The position numbers were made by a program, and so were the translations under genes. A stretch of 64,000 nucleotides of DNA. Source: Bacteroidota bacterium. Lineage in GTDB: Bacteria; Bacteroidota; Bacteroidia; Chitinophagales; Chitinophagaceae. Location of the stretch: positions 51,347-115,346 of the forward strand of contig JAFDYJ010000009.1 in assembly GCA_018267515.1 (NCBI GenBank), read 5' to 3'. Below are positions 33,556 through 42,428 of this stretch, in pieces; positions within the stretch are counted from its first letter, which is position 1, and each line of letters opens with the position of its first letter. The notes below the pieces were generated by a model. That model was not told where the DNA came from and did no database searches. It worked only from the letters and a program-made list of their open reading frames with translations.

Positions 33556-33792
33556 ATGAATGAAAAATTCAAACACTTAGGGAGAGCCCTGAGTAAAGTG
33601 GAACAAAAAGCAATTTCTGGCGGCTTGGAAATCGTTTTATGTGGTGGCAAAGGAAACTTTGTTGAACGATGTAGATGTATGAATTCACAAGGAACGGTAG
33701 TCGGCCCTTTCTATTGTTGTCACACCGATGAGAGCCAGTGCATTACTGATAATTGTGGTTCTGGCAATCAAAATTGGGTTTGTACGCATTAA
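33556..33792 (+). CDS. Double-glycine precursor peptide 5
   Basis: 78 residues with a slightly different 23-residue leader (MNEKFKHLGRALSKVEQ...SGG) and a 55-residue core with eight cysteines (LEIVLCGG, RCRC, YCCHTDESQC, NCGSG, VCTH). The diverged leader and the lack of the shared upstream region mark it as an older or separately acquired peptide. It lies 120 bp after the HlyD-like gene. It is followed by a hairpin and an exported protein that is not a thioredoxin. Confidence 0.83.
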   Translation: MNEKFKHLGRALSKVEQKAISGGLEIVLCGGKGNFVERCRCMNSQGTVVGPFYCCHTDESQCITDNCGSGNQNWVCTH

Positions 33793-33814
33793 AATTTAGT
33801 TTTAAAGATTTAAA

Positions 33815-33836
33815 TAAGGCAGATATATTCTGCCTT
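33815..33836 (+). terminator. Hairpin after precursor 5
   Basis: TAAGGCAG and CTGCCTTA form a perfect 8-bp stem around six bases. The T-run is missing, so it may protect the message 3' end or give weak termination. Confidence 0.5.
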
Positions 33837-33862
33837 ATGCTCTAAATTAACAAATAGGAAAT

Positions 33863-34324
33863 ATGCGAAAGACCTCTATATTAATTTCACTGATTATTTG
33901 TGTATTATTTTCTATAGCACAAACAAATTTACCGGATTCTTTAATAAGAAAACGGATTCATGATATCGATTCATTTGTTACCAGGCTGGACAGTCTAAAA
34001 GAATACAAGGAAAAACAGATAAATGGGAATTCAGAGTTTATTGGATACTTTAACGGATACATTTACATAAGCCAAGAAAGAAGGAAAAATATGAAAACCG
34101 TTATTGACTGTTTTTTCAACCAATTGATTTTTTACTCTTGTGACACTTTATTATTGAAACTAGAGCAAGTTGAATCCAATTATTATTGTATAGATGGAAG
34201 CTACTATGATAAAAGCGGAATAAAGGAGATTAGAGAGGATCAAATACAGAGATTAGACAAATTCACGAAGGCGTTTAAATCAATTACGATTTTGCTATTT
34301 CTGGATGAGAAAGATATAGAATAA
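33863..34324 (+). CDS. Exported protein of unknown function after precursor 5
   Basis: 153 residues. A signal peptide (MRKTSILISLIICVLFSIAQ) is followed by a mainly helical mature part with a charged segment (about 28-60) and four cysteines. I recognise no domain and no CxxC thioredoxin site. Its place right after precursor 5, where the other units carry a TlpA-like gene, makes an immunity or accessory role possible. That is inference from position only. The composition is AT-rich, as in the TlpA-like genes. Confidence 0.6.
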   Translation: MRKTSILISLIICVLFSIAQTNLPDSLIRKRIHDIDSFVTRLDSLKEYKEKQINGNSEFIGYFNGYIYISQERRKNMKTVIDCFFNQLIFYSCDTLLLKLEQVESNYYCIDGSYYDKSGIKEIREDQIQRLDKFTKAFKSITILLFLDEKDIE

Positions 34325-34520
34325 CAGGCAAAAATAGTAATCAAATTAAAGCAGAAAAATTTCTGAACCTAACAAACTTTCCATGTTTTGTGGAAATGCT
34401 AACACTGGAGAGACAATACCAATCGAAGGTGCTCTTAGTTAACCAACCTATCACAACTAAGATTTAAACAAACAATCCGGGGGGTATTAGGCATTTTCAA
34501 ATTTGAATTGTTAATACCCC
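34325..34520 (+). other. Gene-poor stretch with a possible decayed precursor and a hairpin
   Basis: No intact gene. One frame near 34351 reads AEKFLNLTNFPC, faintly like the leader start KKFENLGKK, and is followed by about 30 residues before a stop. GGGGTATTA (34481-34489) and TAATACCCC (34512-34520) form a perfect 9-bp hairpin, as seen after the real precursors. The layout precursor-like remnant, hairpin, exported protein would repeat the unit plan, but the leader similarity is weak. Confidence 0.35.
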
Positions 34521-34545
34521 TCATTATTTATAATTTACCAGTACA

Positions 34546-35016
34546 ATGGAATGGAAAAAAAATATTTTTTGTGTTCTTGCAATTTCATTATCTACTTTTA
34601 ATTCTTTGGCGCAAAGCCAAAACATTTCACTTAATTTATTGAGACGGGATATAGTTTTAACTGACCCTGTAAGCTCAACAATTTACCTTGCAAGCAGAAC
34701 CAAAACCCCGAATAGTTATCCGATACAGACATTAAATGGAGAAATTATCAGAAGCTATTCAATTTACAAATTTTTGCTACAGCCCAAACCTGATCTATCT
34801 AAATATGATCCTGTTAGCTCCCCTTCAATAAAGTATTTAAAATCAGGAAAGGCTGCGGAAGCACCCGGTAAGAATTGCAATCCTGCAGAAATATTGAACC
34901 TGCTCTTTGGTTTAATTTATTTAACTATATTCGTGCACGTACACGAGCAAAAAGTGCCAGAGGATAACTCAACAATGGACAGCCGGACAGTGATTTCGTT
35001 TGGAAAAAGGATTTGA
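34546..35016 (+). CDS. Exported protein of unknown function at the end of the peptide locus
   Basis: 156 residues. A signal peptide (MEWKKNIFCVLAISLSTFNS, cleavage near SLAQSQ) is followed by a mature part without a recognised domain. A repeated DPVSS segment occurs near residues 45 and 88. A hydrophobic stretch (ILNLLFGLIYLTIFVHV, about 115-131) could be a membrane segment. It is the last gene of the accessory region; the catabolic cluster begins 208 bp later. It could be a decayed or atypical partner protein. The call is low in functional content. Confidence 0.5.
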   Translation: MEWKKNIFCVLAISLSTFNSLAQSQNISLNLLRRDIVLTDPVSSTIYLASRTKTPNSYPIQTLNGEIIRSYSIYKFLLQPKPDLSKYDPVSSPSIKYLKSGKAAEAPGKNCNPAEILNLLFGLIYLTIFVHVHEQKVPEDNSTMDSRTVISFGKRI

Positions 35017-35224
35017 TATATTATTGATTATTGTTTTCTGAGCAATTTTTTGTTTCAGATTTTACAACGGTTGGATAATCGTCTATTTTGATGTCTCATC
35101 TCCCTTTTAAAAAAAAGAGGTAACGATGATCCCTTTTGACGATATCCGGAGTATTTAATTGAAAAGAAATATAGTTTTGTTTTATTGCTGTATTGATTAA
35201 CTAAAGTTTTATCAAAATTTTTAT

Positions 35225-36241
35225 ATGACAGATATTGAAAAACGGTATGAAGCCTTGTTGCAACCTTCCGAAGCGCTGGTGGCTGATATGGCAAAACTGA
35301 AAGGTGATATAATGATCCTGGGTGCTGGAGGTAAGATGGGACCGGCATTGGCGATAATGGCTAAACAAGCTATTGAAAAGTCCGGAGTGAAAAGGAAACT
35401 GATGGCTGCATCAAGATTTTCTGAGCCGGGTCTGGAACAAAAGCTCAAGGAAACCGGAATTACAACTTTTGCAGCCGATTTATTGGAGGATGAGCAACTG
35501 GAAGCTCTGCCGGATGCGCCCAATGTATTATACCTGGCAGGGATGAAATTCGGCACCCGGGATAATGAACCATTTACCTGGGCTATGAATGCTTACCTGC
35601 CCGGGCGGGTAGCAAAAAAGTATCGTAACTCCAATATTGTGACATTTTCAACCGGTAATGTGTATCCTCTGACCCCGGTTACATTGGGTGGGGCATCAGA
35701 AGATATAAAACCAGATCCTATTGGTGAGTACGGGCAATCTTGTTTGGGCAGGGAGCGGTTATTTCAATATTCCTCAAAAAAATACAATACTCCCGTTTTG
35801 ATATACAGGCTTAATTATGCCAACGATGTCAGTTATGGAGTATTGCTCGAAATAGCGAAAAGTGTGAGGGATGAAAAGCCTATTGATATATCTACAGGTA
35901 ATGTAAATGTTATCTGGCAGGCGGATGCCAATGAAATTGCATTACGCTGCCTGCATCATTGCAGCACACCGCCCAAACTGCTGAATGTAACCGGCAGCGA
36001 AACTCTTTCTGTTAAATGGATTGCCGGTGAATTTGGGAAACTATTTAATAAGCAACCGCACTTTATCAACCGGGAAGAGCCTTCTGCTTTTTTAAGTAAT
36101 GCTGCTGAGTGCAGCAAATTATTCGGCTACCCGAAGGTGAGTATCAAAGAAATGATTGAGATGATCGGTACATGGTTGATTACAGGAGGCAAAACAATAA
36201 ATAAGGAAACCCATTTTCAGGAACGCCAGGGTCAATTTTAA
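35225..36241 (+). CDS. NAD-dependent epimerase/dehydratase family protein
   Basis: 338 residues of extended short-chain dehydrogenase fold. An N-terminal dinucleotide-binding Gly-rich loop (IMILGAGGKMGPAL, near 29-42) is preceded by an unusual 27-residue extension. A Ser/Thr-rich catalytic region FSTGNVYPL lies near 140, but the typical YxxxK is not obvious (YGQSCLGRE), so redox or epimerase chemistry is uncertain. It begins a seven-gene plus-strand cluster and ends 4 bp before the aldolase-like gene. Co-transcription with sugar/amino-sugar enzymes suggests a role in carbohydrate catabolism. Confidence 0.8.
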   Translation: MTDIEKRYEALLQPSEALVADMAKLKGDIMILGAGGKMGPALAIMAKQAIEKSGVKRKLMAASRFSEPGLEQKLKETGITTFAADLLEDEQLEALPDAPNVLYLAGMKFGTRDNEPFTWAMNAYLPGRVAKKYRNSNIVTFSTGNVYPLTPVTLGGASEDIKPDPIGEYGQSCLGRERLFQYSSKKYNTPVLIYRLNYANDVSYGVLLEIAKSVRDEKPIDISTGNVNVIWQADANEIALRCLHHCSTPPKLLNVTGSETLSVKWIAGEFGKLFNKQPHFINREEPSAFLSNAAECSKLFGYPKVSIKEMIEMIGTWLITGGKTINKETHFQERQGQF

Positions 36242-36245
36242 GCTT

Positions 36246-37307
36246 ATGAGCCATACATTAAATAATAATATTAAGAAATTTCTATCGGAGGGTACAATCA
36301 TTCCTGCACATCCTCTGGCATTGAACCAGGATTTGTCCATTGATTTCCCGCGGCAAAAATTATTGACTCATTATTATATGCAAAGTGGTGCCGGTGGGGT
36401 AGCAGTGGGAGTACATACCACCCAATTTGAAATTCGTCAACCGGAGTTTAATCTGCTGGAAACGGTACTGCAAACTGCTTCTACGGAGATTGATAAAGCG
36501 GATCTCAAACGTCCTTTTATTAAAGTTGCCGGAGTATGTGGGCCGGTTGAACAGGCCGTTCAGGAAGCTGCACTTGCCGTCAAACATGGATATCATTTGG
36601 GTTTATTAAGTAATGGAGGGCTAGCTTCTTTAACAGAAGATGAACTTATAGACAGGGCGAAGGCAGTCGCAGAAATTATTCCATTGTTTGGCTTCTACCT
36701 GCAACCTGCTGTCGGCGGCCGTATTTTAAGTTTCTCATTCTGGAAAAGATTTGCTGCCATTGAAAATGTTCATGCTATTAAGGTGGCTGCTTTCAACCGT
36801 TACCAGACATTAGACGTGGTAAGGGCGGTATGTGAATCGCCCCGCTGCAATGAAATTGCTCTTTATACAGGTAATGATGACAATATTGTAGCGGATTTAT
36901 TAACACCTTACCGGTTTAATATAAATGGGAAAAAAACAGAAAAAAGATTTGTTGGAGGCTTATTGGGACATTGGGCAGTTTGGACAAGTAAGGCTGTTCT
37001 TTTATTGCAGGAAATAAAAAATTGTATAAAGAATAATTATAAAGATATTGAACTACTGCTGGCTAAAAATATAGAAGTTACAGATATGAATGCTGTGATT
37101 TTTGATGCAGAAAATGCATTTAAGGGAAGTATAGCCGGAATACACGAGGTGTTGAGAAGACAGGGATTACTGAAAAATATTTATTGCCTGAGCCCTAAGG
37201 AAAAATTGTCGCCTCAGCAGCCATCTGAAATTGACAGGGTCTATAAAATGTATCTGCATTTGACGGATGATGATTTTATAAATGAGTTTTTGAAGAAGAA
37301 TGATTAA
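36246..37307 (+). CDS. Dihydrodipicolinate synthase/N-acetylneuraminate lyase family protein
   Basis: 353 residues, longer than classical DapA (about 290). The TIM-barrel Schiff-base lysine is probably in VHAIKVAAFNRYQ (near 180). The usual GTTGE-type loop is not recognisable. Members catalyse pyruvate aldol cleavage or condensation (sialic acid lyase, keto-deoxy sugar acid aldolases). The context, between a dehydrogenase and an amidohydrolase, points to sugar-acid or amino-sugar breakdown rather than lysine synthesis. It overlaps the next gene by 8 bp. Substrate is unknown. Confidence 0.8.
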   Translation: MSHTLNNNIKKFLSEGTIIPAHPLALNQDLSIDFPRQKLLTHYYMQSGAGGVAVGVHTTQFEIRQPEFNLLETVLQTASTEIDKADLKRPFIKVAGVCGPVEQAVQEAALAVKHGYHLGLLSNGGLASLTEDELIDRAKAVAEIIPLFGFYLQPAVGGRILSFSFWKRFAAIENVHAIKVAAFNRYQTLDVVRAVCESPRCNEIALYTGNDDNIVADLLTPYRFNINGKKTEKRFVGGLLGHWAVWTSKAVLLLQEIKNCIKNNYKDIELLLAKNIEVTDMNAVIFDAENAFKGSIAGIHEVLRRQGLLKNIYCLSPKEKLSPQQPSEIDRVYKMYLHLTDDDFINEFLKKND

Positions 37308-38490
37308 GGAACGAATACAGAAAATATCAACTGATATTTTTGATACCGTTGTGGCAAACAGAAGATATCTGCATGCAAACCCTGAATTGTCTTTTAAGGA
37401 ATATAAAACTGCTGCCTTCATTCAGTCCAAACTAAATGAAATCGGCATTCAGTGGAAAACGATGAGCGGCACCGGTGTAGTGGCTACAATCAAAGGAAAC
37501 CTGGACTCTGAGAAAGTAATAGCGCTAAGGGCCGATATAGATGCATTGCCCATCCGGGAAATGAATGAGGTTTCTTATAAATCAACCTGTGAAGGAGTAA
37601 TGCATGCCTGCGGCCATGATGCACATACTGCTTCCATGCTGGGAACGGCTTTCATTCTGGATTCTTTGAAAGATGAATTTGGTGGAACCGTTAAAATAAT
37701 TTTTCAACCTGCAGAAGAAATTCTGCCGGGAGGAGCCAGCCTGATGATCAAAGATGGAGTATTGGAAAACCCTGCACCCTCCTGTATTATCGGTCAGCAT
37801 GTGTCTCCTTTTATAGAAGCCGGAACTATTGCCGTCAGGCCGGGAAAATTTATGGCTTCGATGGATGAACTTTTTGTTACTGTAAAAGGTAAAGGTGGTC
37901 ATGGTGCTCAGCCCCACCAGAATATAGACCCGGTAGTTATTACTGCGCAAATAATAACTTCACTTCAGCAGGTTGTCAGCCGGATATCAAATCCCTTTTC
38001 TCCAACGGTATTATCGTTTGGAAAAGTAATTGCAAACGGAGCTATTAATATAATACCGGATGAAGTGTATATGGAGGGAACTTTCCGGGCAATGGACGAA
38101 CAATGGCGGGACCAGGCGCATGAACGTATGATAAAAATTGCAACGGGTATTGCAGAAAGTATGGGAGGAAGTTGTGAGTTTAAAATCAGTAAAGGCTATC
38201 CGGTTTTAGTAAATAATCCCCGGTTGGCTGAAAATATAAAAGTATTTGCAGAAGATTATTTAGGAAATCAAAATGTATTGGAAGCGGAAAAGTGGATGGC
38301 AGCCGAGGATTTTGCTTATTACACCCAAAAGACAGATGCTTGTTTTTTTGTGCTGGGAGTTGGAAATAAACAGAAAAATATTTCGGCCCCTCTTCATTCA
38401 CCTAATTTCAGTATTGATGAGCAGGCTTTTAATGTCAGCACAGGTCTTATGGCTTATATTGCATTGCAACAATTGAAAAATCAGGTGTAA
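37300..38490 (+). CDS. M20 family metallo-amidohydrolase (N-acyl amino acid/hippurate hydrolase type)
   Basis: 396 residues, full length. Metal-binding motifs are present: ACGHDAHTA (near 106), QPAEE with catalytic Glu (near 138), GQHVSP, and the lid dimerisation domain GKGGHGAQPHQNIDP (near 197). These enzymes remove acyl groups from amino acids or related amides in the cytoplasm. The start overlaps the aldolase-like gene by 8 bp, so translation is coupled. In this cluster it could deacylate an amino-sugar or amino-acid derivative. Specificity is not readable from sequence. Confidence 0.9.
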   Translation: MIKERIQKISTDIFDTVVANRRYLHANPELSFKEYKTAAFIQSKLNEIGIQWKTMSGTGVVATIKGNLDSEKVIALRADIDALPIREMNEVSYKSTCEGVMHACGHDAHTASMLGTAFILDSLKDEFGGTVKIIFQPAEEILPGGASLMIKDGVLENPAPSCIIGQHVSPFIEAGTIAVRPGKFMASMDELFVTVKGKGGHGAQPHQNIDPVVITAQIITSLQQVVSRISNPFSPTVLSFGKVIANGAINIIPDEVYMEGTFRAMDEQWRDQAHERMIKIATGIAESMGGSCEFKISKGYPVLVNNPRLAENIKVFAEDYLGNQNVLEAEKWMAAEDFAYYTQKTDACFFVLGVGNKQKNISAPLHSPNFSIDEQAFNVSTGLMAYIALQQLKNQV

Positions 38491-38604
38491 AGGGCACAAG
38501 AACTTTTCTTTTGATATTGAAATAGTGACATTGTAAATAATGAAATGCTGAATCGGGAAATTCTAAAACATTGAATTATACAAGTATTATTAAAATTTTA
38601 AAAA

Positions 38605-40773
38605 ATGGAATCAAAGATTTTACCGGCAAATTCAAAAATTGGTCAAGCAATTAAAAAGGCGTTTGTAAACGGTGTGATGTTTTTTTTATTACTGCTTGTG
38701 TTGTACTCCTGCAAGCAAAGTCATTATCCCGGACCGCTTACCCCGGAAGAAGCTCTTAAATCGTTTCAGATAGACAGCAACTTTACAATCGAGCTGTATG
38801 CTACAGAGCCCTATGTTAAAGACCCTGTATGCCTTGCCTGGGATGAATCCGGAAATGCCTATGCAGTAGAACTACCTGATTATCCCTATCCATTAGTGGA
38901 AGGCAAAACCAGTGGTAAAATCAAGTTATTAAAAGATTTGAATAATGACGGCAAAGTGGATTCTGCCATTGTGTTTGCAGATCATCTGGCCTATGCTACC
39001 AACGTACTGCCCTGGAAAGGAGGCTTGTTAGTAACCGCCGCTCCTTATATTTTGTACCTGAAGGATACTACCGGTGACGGAAAATCCGACAGGAGCGATA
39101 CATTGTTTACCGGGTTCTTTGATAAGAATACAGAAGCACAAATAACTAATCTTTGTTTTAATGTTGATAATTGGATTTATGCAGCTAATATGGGATTTGA
39201 AAGTAAGGTGAAAGAGTATGGTGCAAAAGACACTTCCAAATCACTTTCTCTTGCCGGTACTGATTTCCGGTTCCGGCCCGACAAGTTAACGTTTGGTAAT
39301 GCTACCGGGGCAGCACAATTCGGTCAATCCCTGGATGGTTTTGGCCATCGGTTCATCACTACAAATTCGGACCATATTAAACAGTCTGTTATTCCTTATC
39401 GTTATCTGCAACGTAATCCCTTTTTGTCTGATGTACCCGGTTCAGATGATATAACAGATCATGGGCAGGATATGATTCAGGTGACACCAACTCCTTATTG
39501 GCGGCAAGTGAGAACAGACAGGAGAAATAAAAAATTTAAAGAACAAAAACTAAACCGTATCGAATATGCCAGAGATAAGTTTACCGGAGCTTCCGGTAGC
39601 GCATTTTATGGAGCAGATGCTTACCCCCCGGAATATCAAAATAATTATTTTGTAACAGAGGTAGCAGGAAACCTTGTTCACAGGGATATATTAGTAGCGT
39701 CAGATACATCGCCGTTTTTCAGAGCCACCCTTCCGACTCCGAAAGAAAAAAATGAGTTTATGGTTTCTACGGACAGTTGGTTCAGGCCGGCAAATGTAGC
39801 CCTGGGCCCAGACGGCAATTTATATATAGTAGATATGTACCGTCAGCATATTGAAACGCCATTTGCTATTGAAGAAGATCTTAAAAAGGATATGGATTTT
39901 ATGAATGGTTCGGAATATGGCCGTATTTACCGGATTGTTCCTAAAAAGAAAAATGTATTACCACCTGTTAATATTTCTCCAAACACCTCTGTGGCAGAGT
40001 GGTTATCCTTGTTAAGCTATCCCAACATTTTTTGGCAGACAAGAGCACAGATGAAATTGTTGGAGTTGCAGGATAAGTCGGTTATTCCCGGGCTCAATGA
40101 TGTTTTTAACAACAGTACAAATCCTTCGGCAAGAGTAAGGGCTTTATACCTGTTAGATGCATATAATGCGCTCCAGGTCTCCCAGGTACAAAAGGCGTTG
40201 AATGATGCTGATGCAGGTGTTCGTGAAAATGCAATTATACTTGCAGAAAAGTTTCCTTCCTGTAAGGCGTTGATTATTTCAAAAATGAAAGACTCCTCAG
40301 CACAGGTTGCTTTCCAGGCTTGCCTGAGTTCCGGGGATTTTTCGGGCAGTGAGGTCAATGAGACGTTTGTGTCGTTATTGCAAAGATTCAATTTCAATAA
40401 ATGGTTCAGAGAAGCAGTTCTCACATCCAGATCTGCTCCCTCTATCGATTTTATTAAGTTGGTGTTGCTTAAGAATTCGGGAAATGTAAAACCGGAAGGA
40501 GTTGCTTCTTTAATAAAAGGATGTTCCAATTCTATCGCCGCAAGGTCAGCTAAGGGGGAACTGAACTCGTTGATTGATTATTTTACTGCGGGGAAAAATG
40601 CAGATGAACTGTGGGTACAGTCCGGATTAGACGGGATTATTGCCGGACTTGAATCCCGGGAAGAAAAACCTGTTGCTGATCCGGCGCTAAAAGCCAAAGT
40701 AGAGAAATTACTCATTTCAGGATATAGTGATACTATTAAAAAATCGCTGCAGAAATTAAAAGATCTGTTATAG
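38605..40773 (+). CDS. Lipoprotein with membrane-bound dehydrogenase (beta-propeller) and HEAT-like domains
   Basis: 722 residues. An N-terminal hydrophobic stretch ends at lipobox-like LYSC (near residue 34), suggesting export and lipidation. A six-blade propeller of the sorbosone/PQQ-type dehydrogenase class fills about 60-460 (signature ANVALGPDGNLYIVDMYRQH). HEAT-like helical repeats follow (about 480-720). The C-terminal cytochrome c (CxxCH) often found in this architecture is absent, so electrons may go to the HiPIP encoded three genes later. It would act in the periplasm. Sugar or polyol oxidation is a family-based guess. Confidence 0.82.
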   Translation: MESKILPANSKIGQAIKKAFVNGVMFFLLLLVLYSCKQSHYPGPLTPEEALKSFQIDSNFTIELYATEPYVKDPVCLAWDESGNAYAVELPDYPYPLVEGKTSGKIKLLKDLNNDGKVDSAIVFADHLAYATNVLPWKGGLLVTAAPYILYLKDTTGDGKSDRSDTLFTGFFDKNTEAQITNLCFNVDNWIYAANMGFESKVKEYGAKDTSKSLSLAGTDFRFRPDKLTFGNATGAAQFGQSLDGFGHRFITTNSDHIKQSVIPYRYLQRNPFLSDVPGSDDITDHGQDMIQVTPTPYWRQVRTDRRNKKFKEQKLNRIEYARDKFTGASGSAFYGADAYPPEYQNNYFVTEVAGNLVHRDILVASDTSPFFRATLPTPKEKNEFMVSTDSWFRPANVALGPDGNLYIVDMYRQHIETPFAIEEDLKKDMDFMNGSEYGRIYRIVPKKKNVLPPVNISPNTSVAEWLSLLSYPNIFWQTRAQMKLLELQDKSVIPGLNDVFNNSTNPSARVRALYLLDAYNALQVSQVQKALNDADAGVRENAIILAEKFPSCKALIISKMKDSSAQVAFQACLSSGDFSGSEVNETFVSLLQRFNFNKWFREAVLTSRSAPSIDFIKLVLLKNSGNVKPEGVASLIKGCSNSIAARSAKGELNSLIDYFTAGKNADELWVQSGLDGIIAGLESREEKPVADPALKAKVEKLLISGYSDTIKKSLQKLKDLL

Positions 40774-40857
40774 AAAATAATTGACGTGTACGTTACCGAA
40801 AATTATTAACTTTAGGCTCGCCTGGGGTTTCAATTTTAAAACGGAATCCGGAAGTTT

Positions 40858-42030
40858 ATGCACTCTACAATTGAACTTAAATGCATTGACTGTATTTCGA
40901 ATGCAGGAGTTTCTGTCAAACCGGATAATATTGCCACGGCAACGCATCGGTTTTTATCAGCGCAAAAACATTTGTACTGTGGCCCCGGCCTGATAGAACT
41001 TCAGATTAATGGAGTAAACGGTATAGATTTTAATACAGAAAAGCTGAATACGGAGGACCTGGTAAATTCCTGCCAGTATCTATTAAGTAAGGGTATAACA
41101 CGATTTTTTCCGACAGTCATTACTAATTCAACAGCTAACCTTGAAAAAATACTGGGTAGCATCAACCGGGCTTGTATTGAAAATGAAAAGGTGAAAGAGT
41201 GTGTTGCAGGCATACATTTGGAAGGACCCTTTATTTCACCTCATGATGGTGCCCGGGGTGCACATGAGAAAAAATATGTTTGTAAACCCGATTGGGAATT
41301 ATTTTGCCGGCTGCAGGAAGTATCCGGTAATAAAATCAGGATTATCACTCTTGCCCCCGAATGGGAAGGAGCCATTGATTTTATCAGGCAATGTGTTCGG
41401 TCCGGCATAGTAGTTTCCATTGGTCATTCATTGGCCAATGAAGAACAAATAAAAAATGCCGTGGAGGCAGGTGCTACCATGTCAACTCATTTGGGAAATG
41501 GTGTTCCTGTTATGTTGTCACGCCATCCTAATATCATTTGGGACCAGTTGTCCAATGATAAACTTTATACGACCTTTATTGCAGACGGGATTCACCTGCC
41601 GGATTCATTTTTAAAAACGCTGATACGGGTAAAAGGGGATCATGCTGTGATTGTAAGCGATGCGACCTATCTTGCAGGAATGGAACCGGGAGAATATACA
41701 ACTCACATCGGCGGGCAAGTAGTTCTTGACAGTACAGGAAGATTATCTTTAAAATCGAATCCGGCATTATTGGCTGGTGCTTCAAAAGATCTGCTTCAGA
41801 ATATTGAAGTGCTGATTCAAAAAAAGATAAGTAGTTTGAGCCAAGCCTGGCAAATGGCTTCCGTTCAGGCCTACCACTGTATGCAATCATCTTGCGGAGC
41901 AAATCCTTTAACTGATTGGAACGGAGACAGGGTTTTATTTACCATAGATGCGCAGGGAAATATTAATATCCAGTTGGTATTAAAAAGTAATAAGATCGTT
42001 TTTGAAAATAAAACTACCGAATATGAATAA
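40858..42030 (+). CDS. nagA: N-acetylglucosamine-6-phosphate deacetylase family protein (NagA-like)
   Basis: 390 residues. Motifs in order: PGLIELQINGVNG, which has QxN in place of HxH as in single-metal E. coli-type NagA; HLEGPFISP with the metal-binding Glu; SIGHS; and THLGN; then the catalytic Asp in SDATYLAGM. It hydrolyses the N-acetyl group from GlcNAc-6-phosphate or a similar amino-sugar phosphate. It overlaps the HiPIP gene by 8 bp. No nagB or GlcNAc kinase is adjacent, so the physiological substrate may be another acetamido sugar. Confidence 0.88.
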   Translation: MHSTIELKCIDCISNAGVSVKPDNIATATHRFLSAQKHLYCGPGLIELQINGVNGIDFNTEKLNTEDLVNSCQYLLSKGITRFFPTVITNSTANLEKILGSINRACIENEKVKECVAGIHLEGPFISPHDGARGAHEKKYVCKPDWELFCRLQEVSGNKIRIITLAPEWEGAIDFIRQCVRSGIVVSIGHSLANEEQIKNAVEAGATMSTHLGNGVPVMLSRHPNIIWDQLSNDKLYTTFIADGIHLPDSFLKTLIRVKGDHAVIVSDATYLAGMEPGEYTTHIGGQVVLDSTGRLSLKSNPALLAGASKDLLQNIEVLIQKKISSLSQAWQMASVQAYHCMQSSCGANPLTDWNGDRVLFTIDAQGNINIQLVLKSNKIVFENKTTEYE

Positions 42031-42382
42031 CGAGACATCAAGGAGAGCATTTTTTAAAAAACTTGCTTTGGCAATTCCATTAGCTGGTGCTGCCGGCATC
42101 ATTGTTTCGTCCTGCAACGATAATAAAAATGGAACGAACAATGGTACTACCGATAAGAAGCCTGCAGATTGCCATGATCTATCAGGATTAACTCCGGATC
42201 AGATGGCAACCCGTAAAAACCTGAATTATGTGGAGATTTCCCCCGTTAAAAGCAAGGAATGTAAAATTTGTGCTTTATACATTCCGCCGGCAGAAGGATC
42301 TACTTGTGGAACCTGTACTCTTGTACCGGGTCCTATTGAACCTTTAGGTACTTGCACGTATTTTGCTCCAAAGACAACCTGA
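42023..42382 (+). CDS. Tat-exported high-potential iron-sulfur protein (HiPIP)
   Basis: About 119 residues from the ATG at 42023; an upstream TTG at 42002 is less likely. The twin-arginine signal TSRRAFFKKLALAIPLAGAA is followed by a Ser/Cys-rich site (SSCND) that could be lipidated. The mature part has the HiPIP cysteines in CKICALY, CGTC and CTYF. HiPIPs carry a 4Fe-4S cluster and shuttle single electrons in the periplasm. Folding before export explains the Tat signal. Position next to a periplasmic dehydrogenase gene suggests it accepts electrons from that enzyme. It overlaps the nagA-like stop. Confidence 0.87.
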   Translation: MNNETSRRAFFKKLALAIPLAGAAGIIVSSCNDNKNGTNNGTTDKKPADCHDLSGLTPDQMATRKNLNYVEISPVKSKECKICALYIPPAEGSTCGTCTLVPGPIEPLGTCTYFAPKTT

Positions 42383-42428
42383 TATCTGAATTGCTGATTT
42401 CTTTCTTATTTATCTGTTTAGCTGACAT

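Noticed and set aside
21275..33792. Lanthipeptide or radical-SAM peptide cluster
   Set aside because: No LanB/LanC/LanM, radical-SAM or YcaO gene lies in the locus; only disulfide-related enzymes are present.
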